From: Phyto melanocephala
Taxonomy: Eukaryota; Arthropoda; Insecta; Diptera; Rhinophoridae
DNA length: 64,000 bases
Direction: 5' to 3'
NCBI GenBank assembly: GCA_941918925.1
Contig: OW799237.1
Location: forward strand, 108,284,515-108,348,514
A program made the position numbers and the translations under genes. Of the stretch, positions 12,601 through 24,600 are shown in pieces (the stretch's first letter is position 1; every line of letters starts with the position of its first letter). The notes below the pieces were generated by a model. It saw only the letters and a program-made list of their open reading frames with translations, was not told the DNA's origin and searched no databases.

Positions 12601-15600
12601 TTGTATTGCATTTTAAAAGGGAAAAACACACATGTCGCATATACATACGTAGACATTTTTCGATGTTTGTTTTTATTTAAACCATAAGTGAAGGTTGAGT
12701 GGTTCTCGAGGCATAGAACAATTTATTTCTATAAATATATGTAGATTAACTTAATTTACAACCTAAGTTGTAATGCACTATTGTTTCTACTTTTGTATGT
12801 GTTTATACTATTGTATGCAGGGTACACTTATACAAGGTGGTGGTGCCAGCCCAGCTGACTATTTTTTTGTGTTCTGGAGAATGTCAAACTACATATTAAA
12901 AAAAATTATTTCAACTTCGGAAATTGTCAAACTCCATACATAAAAAAAGAGAGACAAAAATTGCTCTCCTTTATGCTATCACCTTATGTAATTACACCAT
13001 GATTGTATGATTGTTGTTGGTAATTTCTATTAAAACAAATAGAGTTCGGTTTCATATGTTTTTGAAGTTTTGTATTGGATTCATACAGGGATGGTAAATG
13101 AAAATTGTCTGCAGGAACAAAAAAATTATTTTATAATATTTTTGGCTCCTAACATAAAAAATGTATTTTATTTTTTAACTTAAATGTTTATTTATTACCT
13201 CTGCTAAAAAAATTTACTAAAATTTGTATCAAAATACATTTCGCAACTCTGCAGAAGAAAGGTTTGATCAACTTTCCAATTAACATCCAACCTTTACAAT
13301 AGAAATTGCATTTACAAGTAAATAAACCAAACAGGATTTCAATAAATGAAACAAAATACATACATTGAGAGGATGTAAATTGAACAATTTTAAACAAAAT
13401 ACGTATATGTACGTGTAATAAATGTAAAGAAAAGCGTGAAAGTAAAAACTTTTGTTTCCAATTTTCATATTCCTTTATTTTGCATTACAGAACCTTCAAT
13501 ACCTTAGAGTTCCATTTAAATTTTGTTTAGCAAGTAAAACTCAATTAGAAAATATTATTTAGAAGATCCTAAGAGTAAGCCAATGTAAGTAACATTGATC
13601 AAGTAGAAATTTAATTTATTCATAACACAGACTTTTTGAGACGGAAAATTTAATATTATCTAGGACTGTTCATTTGACAGTTAAACGGTTAAACGTCGTA
13701 AAGTGTGAGTACAACAATCCTTTAGGAACATCTACAACAACAATAAAAATCGTAAAGCTTTCAATTTTTTTAAAAAAACTTTCGATAAATTATAAATAAA
13801 ATTTTTAATTTATTCTCTGTTTATAAAAAACGTGTTTCACACAATAAGAAAAGATTTATAAAAAATATTTCTTATATCGACCCCTGTGCGCAAAATTATC
13901 GTATGTTACATTTTTTTAGAAATCGACTTTTTTATGCAAATTGGTTCAATATCCATTTATTCATCTGCTGATGAAATATTATAGCGATAACTGTTTTAGT
14001 TATGGAGATAACACTGTGTACATTTTATAGTATGGAGCAGTGTTATTTACGTTTTTATTTATTTAAAAGTAATAAAAACGCAATCCTGTAAAATTTTGTT
14101 TTTGTAACATACGATAATTTCGCGCACAGGGGTCGATATAATCCTTATTGTGGAGAACTTGATTGGTTAGAAAATGAAAGTGTTAAAAGCTTATAGAAAC
14201 TAATAAGTTTAAGTGTAAATTTTCTTAGCCTAAACAAAACGAAATACTTTACTCTTTGAACAATGATAAGTTTTTTATATCGAGCCCTTACAGCGAAAGT
14301 AACGTAACTAACATATTTTTCCAAATTTACTTTTTTTGTTCTGCTGTCTCCAATACCTCGTCTATTAATTAATTTGAATCGAAAGTAATAATAGTTACAG
14401 AAATACAATCCATTCAATTTTAATGTAAACCACATCCAAATTTTTGTGTGACTGCAAAATAACGTAAGTGACGTTATAAGATACGACATAATTTACGAAA
14501 TAAATAATTTCATAAATTTTAAAGAGCAAACAAAAAATAACACATACGTAAAACTGTAATTTTTGATATAATTACGCTAAATTTTTGTGTCGAGGTGTAT
14601 TTGTGTGAAATGTTTTAAAATCACTGAAAAACGTAATTTCGTAAAAGGTATGAGTTATGGCCTTTCTACTTGTGACCATCGATATGTAACTGTTACTTGT
14701 TAGTTGTATTAATCTAAAGATGAAACCGTAAATAACTTTGTCATTCAACTTCTGATAAAAAGTATTAATAATACAAGCTCTTGTTTTTATATGAAGAATA
14801 ATTGTCAAACTATCTTTAAGATCATTTAAAGGCTGCATTTAAATTTTTAATAAAAAAGAGTTCTATACGAATTGGAACAAAGTCCTGTAAAATTTGGCTT
14901 TAGTGAGTTACGTTATTTTAGCGGTTAAGGGTCGACTTGTGCTTCTTTACCCTAAAAGCTATTAAAAGTTTACACTAAAAAAAATTTTAAAACCTAAGAT
15001 TTAATAAAACAAAAACTATATTTTTAAAGTCGGTATAAATTGATATATTTAATCCCACTAAGAAAATTCATTACCAAAAAGTTTCTCTTGAATCGCTTAC
15101 TTAGTGTTAAGCTGTTCCTAAGAGCCCTTCTAAAACATATGATTTTTAAAGCCATGTCCCATTTCGTCGTCGTCTTTTTGTTTTTTTTTTTTTTTGTTAT
15201 TACTAAGAGCTAATTTCATCCCTTTCAGGAGCAGCTTATTCATGACTTCGTCTAATGCACTGCTTAAAAAAAATAGCACCAAGTAAGAGAGATATAAAAA
15301 AATTCTATTGAAATAAATTTGTTTTATTTTTTCTGCTGTTGAATTAATAAGCAGTTGCACTTTTGTATACAAATAATTTTAGCATTTTCATGTATGCAAT
15401 ACAATATTTAAAAAAATTAAAAAATATTTTTTCGGTGGGATAATATTTTTAAAATTTTATACAAATTTTTTTAAAATTTTAATTTTTTTTAAATTATTAT
15501 ATGCTTACAGTTTTTATGAAAAATCTGTTTTATATAAATAAGTATGTAAAAATTTATTGTAAATATGGGGGGATAAACTTTGAAACTGTTACCACTTATT

Positions 15601-18600
15601 TCTATCTTGTAACTTGAGATCTTGAACAAACATGAAAAAAATTAAAAAATACGTTTAAAATGAGCTAAGGCTTTAAAGACTTATTAAAACTTGTTACACT
15701 AAAAAAGCTTTAACTAAGAATTGCTTACAAGAAATTGCTTTCAATATTGTGTGCGTGTAAAAAAACAAAAAAAAAATATTAAATAAAAATGCTTAAATAC
15801 TAGCGACAACGGAACTTTTGTAAATGCTTTAAAAATATGTGATGAATGTTAAGCACCTGCATATTTTCTTGGCTTTTTTAATTTAATATTATTATTTAAA
15901 AAGTGTTTGTTAAGTAAGAAAAAAAAACAATTAATCTATGTAAGTCTAAACAGAACTTTTGCTTAAATCTATGCTTAAAGAACAGCTTTGCAAATATGTT
16001 TGTGTAAACATAAATAAAACAAATCCTTAACTACAGAACCAGCAACAACAACAGCTTACTTTTTTATAAACACGTGTATATAATCTTAAATGCAAATAAT
16101 GATTTGTGTGTCTCTAAAAACTTAAAGTTGAAGAACTTTTCAATTACACTTGATTAACTGGCTTTACTTGGCATTCCTGCGGGTCATAAAGAAATGCACC
16201 GGCCTCTAAGTGCAGATATTGTTTTATACAATTTTCTTATTAAAATAAAACACTGGCAAAAACTTTTCGCCCGAAACACGCTTAATATGCTTAAAAGCTG
16301 TTACTATTTCTAAAAAAAAACTCTTTTAATAAACTTAGTATCACCATCGGCTTATGAGCCCGTACCCGGCTGGGTGGATAATCTCAATGGACCCACCGGT
16401 CTAATGGTGGGTGCTGGCAAAGGTGTTATACGCTCCATGTTAATCGATGCCTGTCACAAATCCGAGGTAATACCAGTGGATTATGCCATCAATGGCTTAG
16501 TCGTCATTCCCTATGAATTCTGCTCAAATCCACGGTAGTTTTTTTTTCATAATTTTCAACTGATTTCTTAGTACTTAAAACAAAATACACACACACACAA
16601 ACAAATACATAATTTAAACACAAATTTTACAGTCCCGAGGAGGTACCCGTTTACAATATCACTTGTGCTGAGAGACGTAAAGTACCGTGGGGCGAAGTCA
16701 TAGAGTTGAGCAAAAAAATTGGCTATCAATATCCCATGGAAACTGGTTTATGGTATCCAGACGGTTGCATAACCACAAATCGTTTACATCATCAAATTAA
16801 TGTTATTCTCTTTCACTGGTTACCGGCCTACTTTATTGATTTCATATTATTTTTAGTAGGTCAAAAGCGATTGTAAGTTGTTTATGACTTTTTTTTTGCA
16901 TTTTACTTAATTCTTTTATATTCTTTTCGAATTGATTGTTTTAAAACTCTTTTGTAAAAAGAACACTAACACCAAAACAACATGAAACCAAAACAAAAAT
17001 TGTTCGGAGATAATGGTTATTAAGTTTTATTAATTGTTTTAAGTACAAAATATTTAATTGCTGGCAAAGTAAAAAAATCTTAGTCCATTAGGTGTGTTTA
17101 AAAGTTTTTGTTTAAGGTACTGTGTGACCTTTTAAAATCGTGGCTATCTTTTTCCTTTAATACGAAATTTTATTAACTTGAACTGAAAACTACTATCATT
17201 ATTATTGCAGCAGTTTACTTACAAATAAATGCACAGCATGTTAAACCTATTTTTACAATTGTTCAATTCACAACCCCCCATAGTTTTTTTTAAAATGCAT
17301 GCCCTATTCAAAGCGACTGCATATCAGTGCGATTAATATTATTTCATATTATTTTATGCTTTCTTAAAATTTTTGTTGGTAATTTTCATACGAAATAAGA
17401 AATATGACCAAAAGCACGTATTGAATATGTCTTAGACAATTTTAATTTAAATTTCTCAACCATTCACTCTCTTAAAAAGAAACTCAACGGTTTTCTTTTT
17501 TATTGTATAAAACAGTGTTTCCACAACGAAAAACAATTGTGACCAAAATTATTAGATCAAATTTCCAAATAAAAAAAAAAAAAAAAACCCAATCTTCATC
17601 ATCTTATCAAATGTATTTTTTGAAACAAAAGGCGTATCATATTTTGTAATATGAAATATACCACATAGTAAACTCGATATAAGAATATATATACCCTTCA
17701 CACAAAAGTGAAAAAGGGTATATATAGGTTTTTCATTCCGTGTTTTCTACAATTTTCATTTCCGACCCCACAAAGTATATATTTTCTGAAAGCTTATGAA
17801 TAGGGGAGTCGATTAAGCATTGTCAGTCTTTCTGTCTGTCGGTGTGTGTGTATGTTGAAATCAACTTTTAAAGGCCCCCCAACATCTCCTGGACCCGTGT
17901 GAGGTATTAAAATATCAGAAATATTTGGGAGCAGATTGGTTTTGAAAATCAAAAAAATCGCTACATAAACAAGCGAGATATAAGGAAAAATCCACGACCA
18001 CCTCTTTTTTTCACAACAACAATATACAATACATACATACAAGCGAGGTATACTGGTCAGAGTGAACGTGGCATCGAATTATTATTTTTATTATTTTTTT
18101 TAACATACATACAAAAACTCAATTTATAATTTTACAATGGGATGTTTTTATATACATACTAGAAAAGCCCGGCGCGCGTTGCTACGCCCCTTAATGAATG
18201 AAAATGCATTCTGAATTTAAATTAAATATCAAGTGTAAAAAGTTAAAATTATTACCTTTTTTAATGGGCGTGGCACTGCCCACTTTTCTAATCACGAAAC
18301 TGTATAGTCATGACAGCTCAATATGTGTGCAAGGTTTCAGAAAAATCGGTCCAGTGCAAGTACCTAAAAATTATAATTTTTTTATGGGCGTGTCCCCGCC
18401 CACTTTTCTAATAACGAAATTATATAGACATGACAGCTCAATATGTGTGCAAAGTTTAAGAAAAATTGGTCCAGTGCAAGAACCTCAAAAATATAACTTT
18501 TTTTTGTGGGCATGGCCCTGCCCACTTTTTCAATCACGAAATTATAAAGTCATGACAGCTCAATATGTGTGCAAAGTTTCAGAAAAATTGGTCCAGTGCA

Positions 18601-21600
18601 AGTACCTCAAAATTAAAACTTTTTTAGGGGCGTGGCACCGACCACTTTTCTTATCACGAAATTATTTAGTCATGACAGCTCGATATGTGTGCAAAGTTTC
18701 AGAAAAATCGGTCAAGTGCAAGTAGCTAAAACTGATAACTAATTTTTTATGGGCGTGGCCCCGCTCACTTTTTTCCACCCATAAACACTCCCTGGAATAT
18801 GTACAATAACTTGCCAAAGTTTGAGTCCGAACGGTTTTACAGTTTCGGAGTCTATAGCTAACACACACACAAAAACAGAGTTTCACTTTTATATATATAG
18901 ATGTATGTATGTACGTATTTCATATTAATGAGATGAATGGTGATACAAACAATTATTATTGCATAACTACATGTTGTGAAGGGTATATAAAATTCGGTAC
19001 GGCCGACTATAGCACTCTTACTTGTTTTTATTTCTGCTTTTTGTTTTGGAGCGACAAAATATAGCAAATAATTATTTTTTGATTTATTTAATTTCCCATG
19101 TCTGAATAAATCCAATCCAACATTTTATAAACATATGAAATTTTATTGTTTTATAAAATGTTTAACAAAAAAAATATAACCAACAACAAGCATAAAATGC
19201 CGTAAACTAATACAAAAGTAGTACCAAAAGAAGATTTTAAGAGGGTTGTCAACTGTCGAAATACCAATCAATCTTGTGGAAATGCAAAAAAGTAGAGTAT
19301 ATTTTTACACTAACAAATTATAAACAAGTAGAACACTTTTACAACTATGCAAATTTGCAATGACAAAAACACAAGATTGTGAAATGGGCTATTTTTTGTT
19401 TTTTCTTTGCCATAGTGAATATTTTTCTATTGTTTTAAACACTCACATAATCCAGCAACAATTAATGAAAATACAACTCTGAAACAGTTGCTATGTGGTT
19501 TACACAATGCAAGCAAACTTTTTGTTTTGATGCTCTCGTTTGTATTCTGTAATATTCATTTGTTGTTTTGGTGGAAAAAGGCCTTTTAAGCAAAGAGTAA
19601 TTTAATTTTCAAACTCTCCCTAGTATGATTCGCGTACAAAATCGTGTACAAATCGGTTTAAATGTCTTACAATTCTTCACCATGCGTGCCTGGTGTTTTA
19701 AGTCGTATGCCTACGAATCGTTATGGAAAAAATTAAATGACGAGGATAAGAAACTGTAAGGATTTACTTACTACTGCTTGATATTTATTACAAATATGTT
19801 ATTTATTCCAACTAAAATCTGTTTCAACCAAAAAGTTTCAACATGAATATGGACACCGAAGAAGATTTAGAAGAATATATGATATCTTGCATACAAGGTG
19901 GTCGTCAATATCTAATGAAAGAATCTCCCGATACGCTTCCCAAAGCGAGACGCCAATTGAAATTGTAAGAATTCCGTGTTAACTTGAAATTTTGCAATTG
20001 AAATACATTTGAGTTCTAAATTATTTTTATTTCTAAAATTATAGCATGTATTTTCTTGATCGTACTTGCAAAACAGTTTTTGTGGGTCTTATCTGTTATT
20101 GGACTTATAATTTTTTTACACCCATTATGATTGCCTAATATGGATTTCTTTTAAAGTTTAGAAATTAATTTTCTAAATGTTATACATTTTGTTAATTTTA
20201 GTATAATTAAGGCTTAATTCTGCAAGTGGGTTGCTAGTTTTTTAAGAAAAATAATAAAAGAAATATGTATAAATAAATACTAAAGTTTTAATAAAAATGG
20301 TGTCAAAATTAAGTGCGAAAACAAAAATATATGTGTCTAAATTTAAAGTTTGAGAGATATGAGAGGCATGACGCAGATTAAGCGAATCCCTAATATCAAC
20401 TTAAAAAACTTACAGCAAAATTTAAATACAATAATTTTATAATTTATTACATGAATAAAGGCTAAATTAAAAATATGTTTTAATAACTATAAATACAACT
20501 CTTTTCTTAATATCAGAGTAGTTACTAAAATAGCATAAAAATAGTCACAACGTGATTTTCGAATTGAAAGAGTAGACGCAGTAAGGTGACATTTTTACAG
20601 TGAATAGAAAAGTATTAAATTAAAGTTAAAATCCATCAATGCTTTCTAGATAAACACAAATTTAAAGAAAGCACGCAACTTAGTAATGCACAGTGGTTTC
20701 TTGAGAGGAAAATTAAAAAAATAAATATGTAACTTATTATCCGAATTTATCCGAATTCCATGAACAGTACCAAATCGTCTCAACCGTTGCACTATGTGAT
20801 ACCCTGTGTCAAACTTTTGTTGAAATACGTAAAAGAAACTATGAGTTAAAACCTAAAAAAGAAAAAGGAACAAAGTCATAAAAAATTTATATTCATTTGA
20901 GTTAAAAACTATTAGCTATACCCTACCACTGTAAGAGTTTTGTTTTGTTTCTTTTTTGTCTTTAAACACAAATTACCACAAGTAAAAAATCATTTAAATC
21001 GACTTACATGTAAAAAAAAATACAAGCCTCAAAAAAGTTGTTTAAGCCCGTGGTTGAAAATATTTGATCCTCTGCTGTGATCCCCAGCTTTTTTCAGGCA
21101 ATTCGAAATAGTAGTTTAGAAGTTACATTTTTATAACCATTTTTCTTTTCAAAATAAACCACTGTGTAACGGTAATATTAAAACGTTTTTTTTAGTGTAC
21201 ATTTTCCACAAAATTACACACACATACATACATATATGCAAACATACATAATTACTTACACACTTTAAAACAATTTTACTTATTCGCATATACATATGTA
21301 TACATACACCCATACAGTAATTAATACAAACAAACATTTTAACAAAACAAGCTAAAAATCAATTGAAATCAAATTTGACAAAACAAATTAATGTAATATT
21401 AAACATTAAACACACAAGCTTTTTATATCATACTTTAGTTTTAACTATAGTTAATAAAAGTCACAAAAAATCAACACTTTAAATTAAAGTATGAAAAAGA
21501 GCTTTTACACAACTATACATACACACATACATGCATACACATACATAAATAAATACACACATACATGCATACACACGTACATAAATGCACACTTACATAA

Positions 21601-24600
21601 ATATACACACATACATAAAATACACACATGCATATATACATGTAAATACATTAGTGTTGAGAAAAAATCATGGAATTGGAAAAAAAAAGTGTCATCTCCT
21701 TCATTTTTGCAACATGTAAGTGGTTCATAGAGTTTCGTCTTTAAATCTAACGATTTATTTTTTTCAAATAAATTCATTTTGAGTTTGATATTTTGTCTCA
21801 CCCACCAACGACAACACTTCCAAAACCACCAGTATCACCGGCAGCATTTGAGCCCCTACCCGGTTGGGTTGATAATCTAAATGGTCCAACTGGTCTTATG
21901 ATCGGCTGTGGCAAAGGTGTAATACGTTCCGTGTTGGTAGATGCTAAAAATAAAATTGAAGTCATACCGGTTGATTATGCCATAAATGGTTTGATTGTTA
22001 TACCCTATGAGTTTACCAGAACCAAAAAGTAAGCTTTCTTTTAGTGTTTAATACAAATTGAAGTTTTGTTTAAAAATAATTTAAATTTTTATTTTAAATT
22101 AGACCTGCTGAAATACCAGTTTATAATATAACCAATGCTGAACATCGCAAAATGTTGGGCGGCACTGTCATCGAAATTAGTAAACGTCTTAGTAAGGATT
22201 ATCCATTTAATGCTGGTCTTTGGTATCCTGATCCTACCATTACAACGAATAAATATTATCATCAGTTTAATGTCATCATGTTTCATTGGTTACCGGCCTA
22301 CTTATTAGATTTTCTTATGTTGATTCTGGGACAAAAAAGATTGTAAGTATGAAAGTTTTTAATTTTCTTCAAAAAAACTAGTCAAAAAGGTTAATTTGTG
22401 ATTGAAAAAAAGATTTCATGCATCCTGTTAGGTAATCTGTTACTTTGGAACTTTTTTCCTACAATAAGTCCTAAATTATTTAAAGCAGTTAATAGGGAGC
22501 ATATTTTTTACAACTGACTTGTCCAATTTGTAACTTTTACTAAAACAATTGAATTGTTTTAGTAAAAGTAATGTTTTGTTTGTTTTGTTATACCCTTCAC
22601 ACAGTGAAAAAGGGTATATATAGGTTTGTCATTCCGTGTGAAATTTCTACAATTTTCATTTCCGACCCCATAAAGTATATATTTTCTGAAAGCTCATGAA
22701 TAGGGGAGTCGATTAAGCCCTGTCAGTCTGTCCGTCTGACCGTCTGTCCGTGTGTATGTCGAAATCAACTTTTTGAAGCCCCCCAAAATCGCTTGGACCC
22801 GGGTGAGGTATTAAAATATTAGAAATATTCGGGAGTAGATCGGTATTGAAAATCAGAAACATCGGTTCATAAGCAACTGAGATATGAGCAAAAATCCACG
22901 ACCACCTCGATTTTTTTTTCATAAAAACAACATTACAAAAACAACATACATACATACAAACTTGTATATTGGTTAAAGTAAACGTGGGATCGAATCCCAG
23001 CTGAGCCAAAAAAAATTTTTTTTATTTTTTTATATTTTTTTTTAAATTTTTTTTTTAATACTTTTTTTTTTTTGATTTAATATATTATTTATATTTTTTT
23101 TTATTTTTTTTTAATATTTTTTTTTTAATTTTTTTTTAACTTTTTTTTCAAATTTTTTTTAATTTTTTTTATATATTTTTATTTTTTTTAACATACATAC
23201 GTTAATTTTTAATTTTACAATGGGATGTTTTTATATATGTATGTTTTTTATATATGTATGAAGGTTTTTAATATGAGATGAATGGTGATACAAACTGCTG
23301 TTATTGCATGACTACACGTTGTGAAGGGTATATAAGATTCGGCATGGCCGAATATAGCACTCTTACTTGTTTTTTATATACTAACACTAAAATATAGTGA
23401 TTGAAAGTAGAATGAAATAGAATACATAACATTTAGAACATTTTGCGCAGCTCTTTAGTATGCATGCAATAATGAAAATACTATTCAAAGTGTACTGAAA
23501 ATATTATAGAAACAAATGAGACAAGAACCCAGACAAGAAATTTTAACTATGCGTTTTGTTTCATCACAAAAAACAGCAACAGCGATCTGCTTGTTTTAAG
23601 GCAAACATACAACTGAAATTATAGTTTAACACTACTATTTGTACCTAGTGTGTTTTGTTAAAAGTCGTATTGTGTATGTTAAAATCACGAAAAGTGCTCA
23701 GCCTACGACGGCATAGCATAATGAAGGCTGTTTTAAAGCCTGTTTAACCTCAAATTTCTCTTCATCTGACAACTATTTATATTATAAAATGAATACCTTC
23801 AGAATTTTTATTTCAATAACAGTGGTTTAATTACAAAAAACATTGAGTTGCATTTTTTTCTTGGCAAATTTATTCACTTTTTTGAATAAATATAAAAAAA
23901 AATATAAGTTTGCAGAAAAACATAATGATGCTACTAATTACATTTAATATTTAAAAATAAAAAGAGAAGAGTGGAATTAATATCGTCATTACTTATACCA
24001 TAGTTTCTAGTCTCGATCATTTTTATTTGATGATAGTTGTAATATAGCATAAAGATGCATCTCGCTACTGTACCTTAGACTTTACTATCCCCAGAGAAAA
24101 CATTCGAATGTTGTTAAATAACATGAACGAGATGGCTTGTCAAATTTTTATATCAATTAATTTATAGTATCGCTTGCACACCACATGTCTGCAATACTAA
24201 TATCTCTCATAATCTCATAATTAAATACAAAAGGATCCTTTTCGAAATGTAATCACCTTCTGTTGTTAGCCCATGAACAGTATTTTAAATATTGCATATA
24301 AAATCGAAAATGCAAAAATTATATTTTAAAGTAATAACGACTGAAAAAAAAATAAATCTTAAAAATTTGTTTTGACGGGTAACTCCTTTTTATACTCGCC
24401 ACCAAAAAAATGGTGGGGGTATATTCATTTTGTCATTCCGTTTGTTACACATCGAGATATCCATTTTAGACCCCATAAAATATATATATTCTGAATCGGG
24501 GTTTGATTTAATAGCGATCTAGCTATGTCCGTCCATCTGTCCGTCTGTTGAAAGCACGATAGAGGTCGCACCGAAAAAGCTAGAGGGCTCTAATTTTGCC

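Larger units (their letters stand above)
9693..16338 (+). other. FAR intron 2 (6.6 kb), choice point for module A
   Basis: This runs from the phase-1 donor of exon 2 to the acceptor of module A. It is mostly AT-rich and non-coding. I see several decayed inverted-repeat elements (10517-10602, 10944-11357, 12825-13010, 13872-14141, 14277-14938; listed separately) and a scatter of the motif GGTACTTTT between about 10880 and 12170. No exon-like open frame with FAR similarity is present, so nothing lies between the shared half and module A. The same donor would have to skip module A (12.1 kb to B) or A and B (18.0 kb to C) to make the other isoforms. Confidence 0.7.

Noticed and set aside
18198..18725. 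175-aa open frame with a repeating 40-residue pattern
   Set aside because: It is the by-product of a 120-bp non-coding tandem repeat whose period is near a multiple of three; no start context, no family, and the sequence ends match a transposon family.
21491..21801. Open frames on both strands rich in Thr/His/Tyr/Ile/Cys/Met
   Set aside because: They run through an ACAT/ACAC microsatellite and reflect its composition.
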